DNA of 64,000 nucleotides from Duganella guangzhouensis (GCF_009674535.1 NZ_WKJK01000006.1:1-64000); one strand, 5' to 3'; shown: positions 1-9,524, counted from the stretch's first letter. Numbers and translations are program-made. The notes: a model not told the origin generated them from the letters alone.

Positions 1-500
1 CTCGACGCCGCGCCACCGGCCGGTGCGCCGCCGCTTGCCGCGCCGGCCGGCGTCACGCTGGCGGCTGGCAGCGGCACCGAGCCGCTACCGACCAACGGCG
101 CCTTGTAATCCTGGGGCGCATAGCACAGCCCCTTTTCCGAGCAGCCTTGGCCGCTGGCCAGCAGCGTGAACGGGCCATTAACCTCAACCGGAATGGTAAT
201 GGTCACACTCTTGCGATACGTCTCCACGTCCTTGGCGAAGGTTTCGTCGTAGTGCACCTTGCCCGGCGGGATAGCCGGCACACCCAGCTTGGCGCCCTGC
301 GCGCTGAACTTGAAGCGCTCGCGGTACATGTAGTAGCCATCGGCGATCTGGAACGTCACCGACACCGTATGCCCGTCCACCATGCGCGCCGAAAACTTGA
401 ACGCTTCGGACGGATCGAGGAAATCCTCGGCACGGACAGGCTGCAACAGCAGCGCGATCAGCGCCAGCAGTGGCGCGAGAAAACGGGCGAAACGGGACAT
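1..500 (-). CDS. dsbD: Thiol:disulfide interchange protein DsbD, N-terminal part (cut by window edge)
   Basis: DsbD carries electrons from cytoplasmic thioredoxin through the inner membrane to periplasmic thiol proteins. Only the first 166 or so residues are in the window; the rest lies beyond base 1. A signal peptide covers residues 1-24 (MSRFARF, hydrophobic core, cleavage near VRA-ED). The periplasmic alpha domain follows, with the redox pair Cys120 and Cys126 in the motif GCSEKGLCYAP, as in the family. After residue 140 comes an Ala/Gly/Pro-rich linker that should lead to the membrane domain. The gene is divergent from the M28 peptidase gene. The start at 500 is chosen because it gives a proper signal peptide. 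Confidence 0.9.
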   Translation of the reverse strand, partial: MSRFARFLAPLLALIALLLQPVRAEDFLDPSEAFKFSARMVDGHTVSVTFQIADGYYMYRERFKFSAQGAKLGVPAIPPGKVHYDETFAKDVETYRKSVTITIPVEVNGPFTLLASGQGCSEKGLCYAPQDYKAPLVGSGSVPLPAASVTPAGAASGGAPAGGAAS

Positions 501-636
501 GAAAACCTTCTCTCAGGGGGACTGTTCATTGAGCAACAGGCATAGTACACCGAGCGCGTTTTTCGCGCCTGAGCCGGGCCTTAAAACATTGTTTTATGCG
601 AAACTAAATTTTTACCCGCCCCACTGGAGCCTGACT

Positions 637-2292
637 ATGCCCTCTTGCCGTCCCCTGCTGTTTTCCGCGCTGGCCCTCAGCGCCCTGCCCGCCTACGCTC
701 AGGCGCCGGCCAAGGCGCTGAACACCATCTCCTCCCAGGATTTGCTGGCCCACATCAAAGTCCTGTCCTCCGACACGTTTGAAGGCCGCGCGCCCGGCAC
801 CGCCGGCGAGGAAAAAAGCGTGGCCTACATCCAGCAGCAATTCAAAAAGCTGGGCCTGAAACCAGGCAACCCGGACGGCAGCTGGGTACAAGCCGTGCCC
901 ATGCGCGGCCAAAAGCCGACGCCCAGCTTCAGCTACACCATCGGCGGCCAAAAAGTGGCGCTGAATTTCCCGGATGACTATGTTGCTCATTCGACCAGCC
1001 AACCGGCCAGCGTGGCCGTCCAAAACTCGGACATCGTGTTTGTCGGCTACGGCGTGCAAGCGCCGGAATATGGCTGGGACGATTACAAGGGCGTGGACGT
1101 GCGCGGTAAAACCATCTTGATGCTGATTAACGATCCTGCCATTCCCGATCCGAACAATCCGGCCGAGCTGGATCCGGCCATGTTCAAGGGCAAGGCGATG
1201 ACTTATTACGGCCGTTGGACCTACAAATACGAAATCGCCGCCAAACTGGGCGCCGCCGCCGCGATCATCATTCACGAGACCAAACCGGCCGCTTATCCAT
1301 GGGAAGTGGTGCGCAGCGGCGGCAACGCCGAGCAATTCAGTCTGCTGCGCAGCGGCGACGATCCGGACGCGCCAACCGTGCCCGGCTGGATACAGCTGGA
1401 CAAGGCCAAAGCGCTGATGAGCGCCGCCGGTTACGATTTCGACACGCTGAAAAAACAGGCATTGAGCAAAGACTTCCGCCCGGTCGAGCTGAAAGCGAAG
1501 GCTGATTTTAAAATCGACAATGTCGCCCGCACCGTTAATTCACACAACGTGGTGGCGAAAATCGAAGGCAGCGATCCCAAGCTGAAAAATGAATATGTGA
1601 TTTACAGCGCACACTGGGATCACTTGGGCGTAGACGCGGACACCAAAAAGATTTATCACGGCGCGCTGGATAATGCCTCCGGCGTTGCCGCCTTGCTGGA
1701 AATCGCCCAAGCCTATAAAGCGCTGCCGAAAGCACCCAAGCGCACCATCTTGTTTATTGCCACCACCGCCGAGGAACGTGGATTGCTGGGCGCCAAATAT
1801 TATGCCGAGCATCCGCTGTATCCGCTAAAGAATACTGTCGCGGACATTAATATCGATGGCATTAACGCTTGGGGGAAAACTGCGCAAATCGAAAACATCA
1901 CTTCCGGGCATTCGGATATCGATGGCCTGTTAGAGAAATATGCCAAAACACAGGGCCGATTAATGGAAAGAGATTCGCGCTCTGAGCTCGGCAGTTTCTA
2001 TCGTGCCGATCAGCTGGAATTTGCACGCGCCGGCGTACCGGTTTTATATACCAAGGCCCGCAGCCGCTACTTGAATAAGCCAGAGAATTACGCGAAGGAA
2101 GTGGTGGATAACTATTTCACCCACGACTATCACCAGGTGACAGATAGTTTCCGTAACGATTGGGATTTCAGCGGCGGTGTGCAGGATATTCAGCTGCTGT
2201 TCCAGGTGGGCCTGGAAATAGCCCAGGGTTATACCCCGGGCTGGAACGCCGGCTCCGAGTTCAAGGCCGCCGGCGAGCGCCGCTTACGCTAG
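637..2292 (+). CDS. Secreted M28-family zinc metallopeptidase
   Basis: A predicted exported aminopeptidase-like enzyme of 551 aa. The signal peptide is residues 1-22 (MPSCRPLL...AYAQ). Between the two halves of the catalytic domain is a protease-associated (PA) region, about residues 125-270. The M28 zinc ligands are visible in order: His in SAHWDHLG (about 326), Asp in GALDNASG (about 343), the catalytic and ligand Glu pair in TAEERG (about 378), Asp in INIDGIN (about 405) and a late His in DYHQVTD (about 498). An open frame continues upstream to 382 but would overlap dsbD and remove the signal peptide. The ATG at 637 has GGAG seven bases before it. The exact substrate cannot be read from the sequence. 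Confidence 0.93.
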   Translation: MPSCRPLLFSALALSALPAYAQAPAKALNTISSQDLLAHIKVLSSDTFEGRAPGTAGEEKSVAYIQQQFKKLGLKPGNPDGSWVQAVPMRGQKPTPSFSYTIGGQKVALNFPDDYVAHSTSQPASVAVQNSDIVFVGYGVQAPEYGWDDYKGVDVRGKTILMLINDPAIPDPNNPAELDPAMFKGKAMTYYGRWTYKYEIAAKLGAAAAIIIHETKPAAYPWEVVRSGGNAEQFSLLRSGDDPDAPTVPGWIQLDKAKALMSAAGYDFDTLKKQALSKDFRPVELKAKADFKIDNVARTVNSHNVVAKIEGSDPKLKNEYVIYSAHWDHLGVDADTKKIYHGALDNASGVAALLEIAQAYKALPKAPKRTILFIATTAEERGLLGAKYYAEHPLYPLKNTVADINIDGINAWGKTAQIENITSGHSDIDGLLEKYAKTQGRLMERDSRSELGSFYRADQLEFARAGVPVLYTKARSRYLNKPENYAKEVVDNYFTHDYHQVTDSFRNDWDFSGGVQDIQLLFQVGLEIAQGYTPGWNAGSEFKAAGERRLR

Positions 2293-2300
2293 AAAATAGT

Positions 2301-2329
2301 GTGTACATGCCAATTTCTGGCATGTACAC
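2301..2329 (-). terminator. Hairpin between convergent genes
   Basis: A perfect 12-bp stem (2301-2312 with 2318-2329) closes a 5-base loop between the stop codons of the M28 peptidase (+) and the PepSY gene (-). On the minus strand it is followed by ACTATTTT, a weak U-tract, so it most likely ends the PepSY transcript; it may also stop transcription from the other side. Confidence 0.7.
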
Positions 2330-2332
2330 CGA

Positions 2333-3574
2333 CTAGGCTTCCACCAGATCGCCGGCGCGGCGCTCCGCAGTCACTACGCGGGACGCCCGTTTGCGCCACC
2401 AGATGATGACGCCGGTCACGCTCAGCATCGCCACCACCACACCCATCAGCGAAATCAGGATGCGGCCCGGCAGGCCGAGAATGCGGCCGGAATGCAGCGG
2501 GAATTGCGCCTGCACGAAGATATCCGCCGCCGTGCCTTTCCATGGCAAACGTTCGCCCAGCAGTTTTCCATCGGCGCCGTCGTAATACAAATATGCCGGG
2601 CCTACGCCGCCAGAGCCGTGATCGTCACCTGGTTTATAGAAACTCACGCCGTAGACATTAAAGGCGTTGGTATAAAATACCGCGCCCACCGGCTCTTCCC
2701 ATTTACGTCGCACAGCTTCCTTGGTGGCGGTTTCAATCACGCTGGCATATTCAACCTTCGGCGCAAATGGCTTGTGAATATCGGCCATTGGACGCACGTC
2801 AAATGGCGTCGGCGTCACTTTGGAAATTTTGCTCATCACCGGATAAAACACTTCGCTGTATAGATTCAGCGAGAAGGCGGTGAACGACAGGATAATCAGC
2901 AAGATCCACGTCCATAAACTAAATGCGCGGTGCAAATCGAAATTCAACTTATTGCTGCCGCCATTCCAGCGGACTTTCCAGGCCGGTTTCCAGCGCTGCA
3001 GCCATGGTTTGGCTGCGCCTTTGCGACGCAATGGCAGCGTGAGATAAAAACCGACGAAACTATCCACCACCCAGATCATGGCAATACCGCCCATCAGCCA
3101 TAAACCCCAACGGTCAATGCCCCACATTTCCGGAATGTGCAGGGTGTAATGCAGGCGATATAAGAAGGAAACGAAAGTCTCCTTGGTAATCGGCCATACC
3201 GCGCCCCATTCGCGCTTGCCCAGTTCGGCGCCGCTGACCGGGTCGACAAATACCTGGTTGAATCCAGGCTCGAACAGCTTGCCGCTGGCCGGGTCGACAC
3301 GCGGCGAGATCCCAAACGCGATCGCCTCGCCCTGCTCGATCTGGATCGGGATGTACGACACCAGCACCTGCGGATAGCGCGCCTCCACCTGCTTGGCCAG
3401 CTCCAGCGCCGGCTGCGGCGTGCCCGGCGTATGGGCTTCCATCAGGTGCGGGTTGAGCAGATCGTCCAGCTCGTGATCCCACGAAATGATGGCGCCGGTG
3501 ACGCCGCTAATAAACAAAAAGCCCGCTGTCAGCAGGCCGAGATATCGGTGTACCAAAGTCCAGAAGGCACGCAT
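2333..3574 (-). CDS. PepSY-associated membrane protein (PiuB type)
   Basis: A 413-aa inner-membrane protein of the PepSY_TM family, often found beside siderophore receptors and thought to be a ferric-siderophore reductase. Four hydrophobic segments are visible: about 10-35 (start MRAFWTLVHRYLGLL), 150-178, 210-238 (DLHRAFSLWTWILL) and 365-392, the last followed by the typical IIWWRKR end. A large periplasmic loop lies between the first and second. It follows the siderophore receptor gene, from which it is separated by a terminator hairpin, so it is probably expressed by partial read-through from the same Fur-controlled promoter. GAGGAG precedes the ATG. Confidence 0.9.
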   Translation of the reverse strand: MRAFWTLVHRYLGLLTAGFLFISGVTGAIISWDHELDDLLNPHLMEAHTPGTPQPALELAKQVEARYPQVLVSYIPIQIEQGEAIAFGISPRVDPASGKLFEPGFNQVFVDPVSGAELGKREWGAVWPITKETFVSFLYRLHYTLHIPEMWGIDRWGLWLMGGIAMIWVVDSFVGFYLTLPLRRKGAAKPWLQRWKPAWKVRWNGGSNKLNFDLHRAFSLWTWILLIILSFTAFSLNLYSEVFYPVMSKISKVTPTPFDVRPMADIHKPFAPKVEYASVIETATKEAVRRKWEEPVGAVFYTNAFNVYGVSFYKPGDDHGSGGVGPAYLYYDGADGKLLGERLPWKGTAADIFVQAQFPLHSGRILGLPGRILISLMGVVVAMLSVTGVIIWWRKRASRVVTAERRAGDLVEA

Positions 3575-3588
3575 GGGCTTCTCCTCAG

Positions 3589-3618
3589 AAAAAAGGCCGG
3601 AACCCTGAGGTTCCGGCC
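3589..3618 (-). terminator. Intercistronic rho-independent terminator or attenuator
   Basis: A 10-bp perfect GC-rich stem (3595-3604 with 3609-3618) closes a 4-base loop and is followed on the minus strand by six T. It lies between the siderophore receptor gene and the PepSY gene, so it probably lowers the downstream gene's expression relative to the receptor. Confidence 0.85.
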
Positions 3619-3625
3619 CTAGCCG

Positions 3626-5764
3626 TTAGAACTTGTATTTCAAAGTCAGCGACGTGGTGCGCGGCGCGGCGTAGGTGATGGCGCCGTACGCGGCAAACAT
3701 GCCAAAGTGCGTCTTGTCGAAGGCATTGTTGACGTTCAGCTGGGCCGACAGGTTCTTGCTGATGTCATAACGTGCCATCAGGTTGACCAGGGCGAACGAC
3801 TTCTGCTCGATCAGGCCACCGTTGCTGGCGTAGTTAGGCGCGCTCGGATCGATGGTCCAGGTACGGCCTTCCCAGTTGACGCCACCGCCCACCGTCAGCG
3901 GGCTCAGCTGGCCGGCGAAGTTGTAGGTGGTGAATACGCGGATCAGCTTGCGCGGATAGATGCTGTTGAAATCGGCACCGGTGTTGTCTTTGGCGCGGAA
4001 CTGGCTCATGCCGGCGCTGGCACTCCAGCCACGGGCCAGTTCGCCACTGACTTCGGCCTCGTAGCCGCGGCTGGTGGCGCCGTCGGTGGTCTTGTACCAG
4101 GCGTTGCCTTTGCTGTCGATGCCGCCGGCTTGCCCCAGATTGTCCTGCTTGATATCGAAAAGACCGAACGAGGCGTTCACTTTGCCATCCAGGAACTCGC
4201 CCTTGATGCCCACTTCGCTGCTCTTGCCGGTCACCGGGTCCAGCGCCTTGCCGCTCTGGTCGAGGTAGTTTTGCGGCTGGAAGATGCTGGTGTAGCTCGC
4301 GTAGGCCGAGTAGGTGTCGTTGATGTCATAGACGAGGCCGGCATACGGCGTCACCTCGTTATCATTCTGCTCGGTGGAGCCGCTGCCGACCACCAGCTGG
4401 TTTTTCTTGTAGTTGGTCACGCGCGCACCGACGATCAGCTTCAGCGGATCAGTGATCGAGAAGCGGGCCACGCCGTACACCGCGTCCTGCTTGGTCACGC
4501 TTTGCTGGTACAGCGTGGCTGCACCCCAGGTTGGCTCGGCATAGGAGCCGTCCCAGGTGTTGTAGTTGCCGGTGTCGGCAATGTTGCTGCCGGCACGGCT
4601 GTACGAGGTGAAGTCAGCCTTGGAGTACATATAGCCGAACGCCGCCTCATGCTTGCGACCAAACAGCTGGAACGGGCCGCTGGCCTGCACGTTGGCGTTG
4701 GTCTGTTCAGTACGGGTCAGGTAGGAGCCGACGAATGGGGTCAGACCGGTGCCGGTGGTCTGATCAGCGTAGCCGTACAGGTACAGCAGGCGCGAGTCGC
4801 CACGACGGTCGCCATGGGTGACACTGGCGCGCAGCTGCCAACCATTGTCGAAGGTGTGATTCAGGTCAACGAAGGCATTGTTGTACGAGGTATCCCAAGC
4901 GCTCCAGGCCGCAGCCGAGGTTTTGGAGACATCCCAGTTGGTCTGGTTGCCGTTGGTGTACCAGTACGACAAACCGCCCCAGTTCGAGCCCTTGGCGTTG
5001 GTTTCCTGGCGGCTGAAGCCGACGTCCAGCACGGTGTGCGGCGCCAGATCGGCTTCGACGGTCGCGTAAATGGTCTTGCTCTTGTTGCTCAGCAGGTCGA
5101 CCCAGCTGTCGCTGTCAGTGTATTCGCCGACCACGCGGCCACGGATGGTGCCTTCCTTGTTCAGCGCGGTCGAGACATCGAACGCGGCGCGGCGCGCATT
5201 CCAGTTGCCGACACCGATCTCGGCCGAACCGGTCAGCTCTTTCGAGGTGGCGCGCTTGCGCACCAGGTTGATGGCGGCCGACGGGTTGCCGGCGCCGGTC
5301 ATCAGGCCGGTGGCGCCACGCACCACTTCCACCCGGTCGTACAGCGCCAGGCTGCTGGCCACTTCACCCGAGGACCACGATTGTTCCCAGGTGGTCGGCA
5401 CGCCGTCGATCTGCAGGTTGTCGATGTCGAAGCCACGCGCGGTGAAGCCGGCGCGGTTGGTTTCATACTGGTTCACGGAGATGCCGATGACGTTGTTGAC
5501 CACGTCGGTAACGGTCTGCAAGCCCTGATCTTCGATGCGCTGCTGGGTCACCACGGTGACCGATTGCGGCGTATCGCGCAGCGACAGGTCCAACGGCGTG
5601 CCGCCCTTGGCTTTACCGGTGGTGTAGGAAGTGCTCTCGTCCAGTTTTTGCGAGCTCACTTGCACGGTCGGCAGCGCCTGATCGGCGGTCTGCGCTTGCG
5701 CCAGCAGCGGCATTGCCAGGCTGACCACGACGGCCATGCGCTTCAGTTTGACTTGCTTGTTCAT
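3626..5764 (-). CDS. TonB-dependent siderophore receptor (FhuE/FoxA type)
   Basis: A 712-aa outer-membrane receptor importing ferric siderophores with energy from TonB. The signal peptide is residues 1-25 (MNKQVKLKRMAVVV...QAQ). The plug domain follows with LRDTPQSVTVVTQQRIED and VEVVRGATGLMTGAGNPSA, typical of the TonB-siderophore receptor subfamily. The C-terminal barrel ends in LTLKYKF, with the expected terminal Phe. A Fur box lies 36 bases upstream of the start codon and the PepSY gene downstream, both consistent with iron uptake. The ligand is unknown; hydroxamate-type siderophores are the most common for this subfamily. Confidence 0.95.
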   Translation of the reverse strand: MNKQVKLKRMAVVVSLAMPLLAQAQTADQALPTVQVSSQKLDESTSYTTGKAKGGTPLDLSLRDTPQSVTVVTQQRIEDQGLQTVTDVVNNVIGISVNQYETNRAGFTARGFDIDNLQIDGVPTTWEQSWSSGEVASSLALYDRVEVVRGATGLMTGAGNPSAAINLVRKRATSKELTGSAEIGVGNWNARRAAFDVSTALNKEGTIRGRVVGEYTDSDSWVDLLSNKSKTIYATVEADLAPHTVLDVGFSRQETNAKGSNWGGLSYWYTNGNQTNWDVSKTSAAAWSAWDTSYNNAFVDLNHTFDNGWQLRASVTHGDRRGDSRLLYLYGYADQTTGTGLTPFVGSYLTRTEQTNANVQASGPFQLFGRKHEAAFGYMYSKADFTSYSRAGSNIADTGNYNTWDGSYAEPTWGAATLYQQSVTKQDAVYGVARFSITDPLKLIVGARVTNYKKNQLVVGSGSTEQNDNEVTPYAGLVYDINDTYSAYASYTSIFQPQNYLDQSGKALDPVTGKSSEVGIKGEFLDGKVNASFGLFDIKQDNLGQAGGIDSKGNAWYKTTDGATSRGYEAEVSGELARGWSASAGMSQFRAKDNTGADFNSIYPRKLIRVFTTYNFAGQLSPLTVGGGVNWEGRTWTIDPSAPNYASNGGLIEQKSFALVNLMARYDISKNLSAQLNVNNAFDKTHFGMFAAYGAITYAAPRTTSLTLKYKF

Positions 5765-5799
5765 CTGTTCCCCAGGATTGACATTTTCATCGAATCAAG

Positions 5800-5818
5800 A
5801 ATGATAACGATTCTCATT
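5800..5818 (-). promoter_or_regulatory. Fur box upstream of the siderophore receptor
   Basis: The 19-base site reads AATGAGAATCGTTATCATT on the minus strand, close to the Fur consensus of repeated GATAAT units. It sits 36-54 bases before the receptor start codon, where Fur-Fe2+ would block transcription under iron sufficiency. Confidence 0.9.
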
Positions 5819-5848
5819 ACAAAGTCAATCGCAAAAAGTCAACAGGCG

Positions 5849-5877
5849 AAAAAAAAGCCAGGCTAGGCCTGGCTTTT
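5849..5877 (-). terminator. Terminator of the ribosomal alpha operon
   Basis: Downstream of rplQ the minus strand forms GCCAGGC / GCCTGGC (5857-5863 with 5867-5873), extended by A-T pairs, with a 3-base loop and a run of eight T. This is a classic rho-independent terminator and ends the long ribosomal block. Confidence 0.95.
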
Positions 5878-5901
5878 CAGCACTACGGGACGACCGGCTG
5901 A

Positions 5902-6297
5902 TTACTCAGCGGTTGGTGCGTCTTCGATCGCGGTGACTTCTGGACGGTCCAGCAGCTCAACGTAAGCCATTGGAGCGTTGTCGCCAACGCGGAAACCCAT
6001 TTTCAGGATGCGCAGGTAGCCGCCGTTACGTGCAGCGTAACGTGGGCCCAGTTCCGAGAACAGTTTGCCTACGATTTCGCGGTCGCGCAGACGGGCAAAT
6101 GCCAGACGCTTGTTAGCCAGGGTGTCGGTCTTGCCCAGGGTCAGGATAGGCTCAACAACGCGGCGCAGCTCTTTAGCTTTTGGCAGCGTGGTTTTGATGG
6201 CTTCATGACGCAGCAGCGATACGGTCATGTTGCGCAGCATAGCCAGACGGTGGGACGAGGTACGGTTCAGTTTACGGAGGCCGTGACGGTGACGCAT
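5902..6297 (-). CDS. rplQ: 50S ribosomal protein L17
   Basis: A 131-aa large-subunit protein that lies near the peptide exit tunnel. The start [17 protein letters not shown] is the standard bacterial L17 N-terminus. It is the last gene of the block, after rpoA, as in E. coli. The C-terminal tail (EDAPTAE) is of the usual length for Burkholderiales. Separated from rpoA by a 126-base gap with a strong hairpin. Confidence 0.98.
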   Translation of the reverse strand: MRHRHGLRKLNRTSSHRLAMLRNMTVSLLRHEAIKTTLPKAKELRRVVEPILTLGKTDTLANKRLAFARLRDREIVGKLFSELGPRYAARNGGYLRILKMGFRVGDNAPMAYVELLDRPEVTAIEDAPTAE

Positions 6298-6380
6298 GGT
6301 ACTTCCTTTCGATGATGTTTAAATCCGAGTTCTTCGATCGCTCAAGGGTGAACAGGAGCGCGGACCGGTTTTAGTGATGA

Positions 6381-6405
6381 CGTCCGCTGCAACATGCAGC
6401 GGACG
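6381..6405 (-). other. Intercistronic hairpin rpoA/rplQ
   Basis: An 11-bp perfect stem (6381-6391 with 6395-6405) closes a 3-base loop 19 bases after the rpoA stop codon. No U-tract follows, so it looks like an RNA-stabilising or processing hairpin rather than a terminator. Confidence 0.65.
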
Positions 6406-6423
6406 GGTACTGCAAACTACGAA

Positions 6424-7401
6424 TTACTTTTCCAGACCAGCAGGCGGCCAGTTTTCCAGCTTCATGCCCAGGGTCAGACCACGGGAAGCCAACACTTCCT
6501 TGATCTCGTTCAGCGACTTGCGGCCCAGATTCGGGGTCTTCAGCAGCTCGTTTTCCGAACGCTGGATCAGGTCGCCGATGTAGTAGATGTTTTCGGCTTT
6601 CAGGCAGTTGGCCGAACGCACGGTCAGTTCCAGGTCGTCGACTGGACGCAGCAGGATAGGATCGACCAGCGGTGCGCGCGATGGCGCTTCGGCGGCGGCT
6701 TCGGTGCCTTCCAGCGCGGCGAACACATTCAGTTGATCAACCAGCACGCGCGCCGATTGACGGATCGCTTCTTCCGGCGAGATCACGCCGTTGGTTTCGA
6801 TGTTGATGATCAGCTTGTCCAGGTCGGTACGCTGTTCCACACGAGCGGACTCAACGTAGTACGACACGCGGCGCACTGGCGAGAACGACGCGTCCAGAAT
6901 GATGCGGCCGATGGTTTTGTTGGTGTCTTCCGACAGACGACGCACGTTGCCCGGTACATAGCCACGGCCTTTTTCGACCTTGATCTGCATGTCCAGTTTG
7001 CCGCCGGCGGTCAGGTGAGCGATCACGTGGTCCGGGTTGATCAGTTCCACGTCGTGTGGCAGATCGATGTCCGACGCCAGCACGGCGCCTTCGCCTTCTT
7101 TCTTCAGGGTCAGGGTGACGGAGTCACGGTTGTGCACTTTGAACACAACGCCCTTCAGGTTCAGCAGCAGGTCAACCACGTCTTCTTGCACGCCGTCCAG
7201 CGACGAGTACTCGTGCACCACACCGGCGATGGTCACTTCGGTCGGCGCGTAGCCGATCATCGAGGACAGCAGCACGCGACGCAGCGCGTTGCCCAGGGTG
7301 TGGCCGTAGCCGCGTTCAAACGGTTCCATCACGACTTTGGCGTGACCGGCGCCCAGCGCCTCGACATCGATAATACGTGGTTTCAACAGGCTGTTTTGCA
7401 T
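6424..7401 (-). CDS. rpoA: RNA polymerase alpha subunit
   Basis: A 325-aa subunit that dimerises to nucleate core RNA polymerase and contacts UP elements and activators. The N-terminal assembly domain has [18 protein letters not shown] (about residues 29-46). The C-terminal domain (about 245-310) has [16 protein letters not shown] and [13 protein letters not shown], the DNA and activator contact surfaces. It sits between rpsD and rplQ in the alpha operon order. Confidence 0.99.
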   Translation of the reverse strand: MQNSLLKPRIIDVEALGAGHAKVVMEPFERGYGHTLGNALRRVLLSSMIGYAPTEVTIAGVVHEYSSLDGVQEDVVDLLLNLKGVVFKVHNRDSVTLTLKKEGEGAVLASDIDLPHDVELINPDHVIAHLTAGGKLDMQIKVEKGRGYVPGNVRRLSEDTNKTIGRIILDASFSPVRRVSYYVESARVEQRTDLDKLIINIETNGVISPEEAIRQSARVLVDQLNVFAALEGTEAAAEAPSRAPLVDPILLRPVDDLELTVRSANCLKAENIYYIGDLIQRSENELLKTPNLGRKSLNEIKEVLASRGLTLGMKLENWPPAGLEK

Positions 7402-7459
7402 GAAATGTCCTTTTCAATACCCTCGGCGCGTTAAGCCGATAAGGCTGATGGCATTAGTG

Positions 7460-7485
7460 AAAACGCCCGCTCGAAGGAGCGGGCG
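7460..7485 (-). other. Hairpin with short U-tract between rpsD and rpoA
   Basis: A 9-bp GC-rich stem (7464-7472 with 7477-7485) closes a 4-base loop and is followed on the minus strand by TTTTC. It resembles a weak terminator and could tune RNA polymerase alpha output relative to ribosomal proteins. Confidence 0.65.
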
Positions 7486-7511
7486 GGATTTGGTGCTACT
7501 TAGACTACAGA

Positions 7512-8135
7512 TTAACGCGAGTACAGCTCGACGATCAGCGATTCGTTGACGTCAGCGGCGATCTCGTTACGCTCTGGCAGCGATTTGAAAGTGCCTTCCA
7601 GTTTCTTGGCATCAACCGACACCCAGGCTGGCATGCCAACTTGTTCGGCCAGCGACAGCGCTTCCAGAATACGGGTTTGCTTTTTGGCTTTTTCGCGCAC
7701 GGCGATCACGTCACCGATTTTGACCACGTACGAAGCGATGTTCACCACGTTGCCGTTCACGGTCAGGGCTTTGTGCGATACCAGCTGACGCGCTTCAGCG
7801 CGGGTCGAGCCGAAGCCCATGCGATAGACCACGTTGTCCAGACGCGATTCCAGCAGCTTCAGCAGGGTTTCGCCGGTGTTGCCTTTGCGACGGTCGGCTT
7901 CAGCGAAGTAGCGACGGAACTGACGTTCCAGCACGCCGTAGATACGCTTCACTTTTTGCTTTTCGCGCAGCTGGTTGCCGTAGTCCGAGGTACGGGCGCC
8001 CGATTTGACGCCGTGTTGACCTGGTTTGACGTCCAGTTTGCATTTGCTGTCCAGCGAGCGACGTGCGCTCTTCAGGAACAGGTCGGTGCCTTCGCGGCGG
8101 GAGAGTTTTGCTTTTGGTCCGATATAACGTGCCAC
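7512..8135 (-). CDS. rpsD: 30S ribosomal protein S4
   Basis: A 207-aa primary 16S rRNA-binding protein. The start [16 protein letters not shown] is standard, and the S4 RNA-binding domain is visible around residues 97-155 ([20 protein letters not shown]). In E. coli S4 is the translational repressor of the alpha operon. A 190-base gap separates it from rpsK. Confidence 0.99.
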   Translation of the reverse strand: MARYIGPKAKLSRREGTDLFLKSARRSLDSKCKLDVKPGQHGVKSGARTSDYGNQLREKQKVKRIYGVLERQFRRYFAEADRRKGNTGETLLKLLESRLDNVVYRMGFGSTRAEARQLVSHKALTVNGNVVNIASYVVKIGDVIAVREKAKKQTRILEALSLAEQVGMPAWVSVDAKKLEGTFKSLPERNEIAADVNESLIVELYSR

Positions 8136-8254
8136 AGTGCTTTCCTTTTAAATAATGACGCCCCAGCCACACACGTGGTTAGGCGCTAGTCTGGTCTCCA
8201 CATGAGCCAGACGGTGGCGAAGTCTGCCATAAAGACAGACGACAATAGCCGGGC

Positions 8255-8283
8255 AGTATAGCCGTTACCGGCTTCCTGCACCA
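8255..8283 (-). promoter_or_regulatory. Possible internal promoter before rpsD
   Basis: In the 190-base rpsK/rpsD gap the minus strand carries a good -10 (TATACT, 8255-8260) with a poor -35 (TGGTGC, 8278-8283) at 17 bases. A small CCGGC/GCCGG hairpin lies between this element and the rpsK stop. Transcription start activity is only a guess. Confidence 0.35.
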
Positions 8284-8325
8284 GCTGAATTGTGTAACAG
8301 CATAACCGGCAAGCCGGCTACGCCA

Positions 8326-8730
8326 TTAGATACGACGACGCTTTGGAGGGCGGCAGCCGTTGTGCGGAACTGGCGTCACGTCCTGGATCTCGGTGATCTT
8401 GATGCCCAGGTTGTTCAGCGCGCGCACAGCCGATTCACGGCCTGGGCCTGGGCCCTTGATACGCACTTCCAGGTTCTTCACGCCGCATTCGATTGCGACT
8501 TTACCAGCGGCTTCGGCAGCAACCTGCGCTGCGAACGGGGTCGATTTACGCGAACCCTTGAAGCCCGCACCACCGGAGGTTGCCCACGACAGCGCATTGC
8601 CCTGACGGTCGGTGATGGTGATGATGGTGTTGTTGAAGGAAGCGTGAACGTGTGCGATACCTTCGGCAACGTTCTTCTTGACCTTCTTGCGCACGCGAGC
8701 TGCTGCTGCGCTGCTTTGTTGCTTAGCCAT
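8326..8730 (-). CDS. rpsK: 30S ribosomal protein S11
   Basis: A 134-aa protein of the 30S platform, near the Shine-Dalgarno helix and the E site. It has the signature [20 protein letters not shown] and the end [10 protein letters not shown]. It lies 14 bases after rpsM. The N-terminal [19 protein letters not shown] is the Ala/Lys-rich betaproteobacterial form. Confidence 0.99.
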   Translation of the reverse strand: MAKQQSSAAAARVRKKVKKNVAEGIAHVHASFNNTIITITDRQGNALSWATSGGAGFKGSRKSTPFAAQVAAEAAGKVAIECGVKNLEVRIKGPGPGRESAVRALNNLGIKITEIQDVTPVPHNGCRPPKRRRI

Positions 8731-8744
8731 GTGATTTCCCTAGA

Positions 8745-9110
8745 TTATTTCTTGAGCGATTGAGCGGCTTTGCGCGGGCCCTTGCGGGTACGTGCATTGG
8801 TGCGGGTGCGTTGACCGCGGACCGGCAGGCCCTTACGGTGACGCAGGCCGCGGTAGCAACCCAGATCCATCAAACGCTTGATGTTCATGGACAGTTCGCG
8901 GCGCAGGTCGCCTTCGACGATGAATTTTGCTACTTCATCGCGCAGCTTTTCCAGTTCGCTGTCGTCCAGATCCTTGACCTTTTTATCGGTCGCAATACCC
9001 GTCTGCGCGCAGATGAACTTCGCGCGTGGACGGCCTACACCGTAGATGGCGGTCAGGCCGATAACGGTGTGCTGATGATTGGGGATATTAACCCCTGCGA
9101 TACGTGCCAT
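8745..9110 (-). CDS. rpsM: 30S ribosomal protein S13
   Basis: A 121-aa protein of the 30S head that makes inter-subunit bridges and contacts P-site tRNA through its basic tail. It has [14 protein letters not shown] at the start and [16 protein letters not shown] near the C-terminus, both diagnostic. First gene of the classical alpha operon, after rpmJ. Confidence 0.99.
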   Translation of the reverse strand: MARIAGVNIPNHQHTVIGLTAIYGVGRPRAKFICAQTGIATDKKVKDLDDSELEKLRDEVAKFIVEGDLRRELSMNIKRLMDLGCYRGLRHRKGLPVRGQRTRTNARTRKGPRKAAQSLKK

Positions 9111-9137
9111 TCGTTATTCCTCGATAAATAACGGTTA

Positions 9138-9251
9138 TTAACCTTGACGCTGCTTGTGACGTGGTTCGACGCAGATTACGCGAACAACGCCCTTGCGCTT
9201 GATGATCTTGCAGTTGCGGCAGATCCGCTTGACTGAGGCGTTAACTTTCAT
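9138..9251 (-). CDS. rpmJ: 50S ribosomal protein L36
   Basis: A 37-residue protein: start [15 protein letters not shown], end EPRHKQRQG. The zinc ribbon ligands Cys11, Cys14, Cys27 and His32 are all present, so this is the zinc-binding form. It lies between infA and rpsM, its usual place. The start at 9251 is fixed by the MKV N-terminus. Confidence 0.97.
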   Translation of the reverse strand: MKVNASVKRICRNCKIIKRKGVVRVICVEPRHKQRQG

Positions 9252-9285
9252 GATGAACTCTCTTCTAAGGTTCGATTATCTAAAT

Positions 9286-9504
9286 TTACTTGGTCCGGAA
9301 CACAATGCGGGCGCGGGACAGGTCGTAAGGTGTCAGTTCGACCGTCACCTTATCGCCAGGCAGGATGCGGATATAGTTCATCCGCATTTTACCTGAAATA
9401 TGCCCCAGCACCACGTGCCCGTTTTCCAGCTTTACTCGAAATGTTGCATTAGGGAGATTTTCTAAGATCTCACCCTGCATCTGTATGACGTCGTCTTTTG
9501 CCAT
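9286..9504 (-). CDS. infA: Translation initiation factor IF-1
   Basis: A 72-aa OB-fold protein that binds the 30S A site during initiation. The start [13 protein letters not shown] and the motif [19 protein letters not shown] are diagnostic. Placed between secY and rpmJ, as in other Burkholderiales. Confidence 0.98.
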   Translation of the reverse strand: MAKDDVIQMQGEILENLPNATFRVKLENGHVVLGHISGKMRMNYIRILPGDKVTVELTPYDLSRARIVFRTK

Positions 9505-9524
9505 TCGGTATGTTGAAACCGCGC

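Noticed and set aside
382..636. N-terminal extension of the M28 peptidase frame
   Set aside because: It overlaps dsbD on the other strand, hides the signal peptide, and the residues are not peptidase-like.
3707..5866. Long plus-strand open frame opposite the siderophore receptor gene
   Set aside because: It is a codon-bias shadow: the receptor on the other strand has a signal peptide, plug and barrel motifs, while the antisense protein has no recognisable domain and is rich in Val, Gly, Ala and His.
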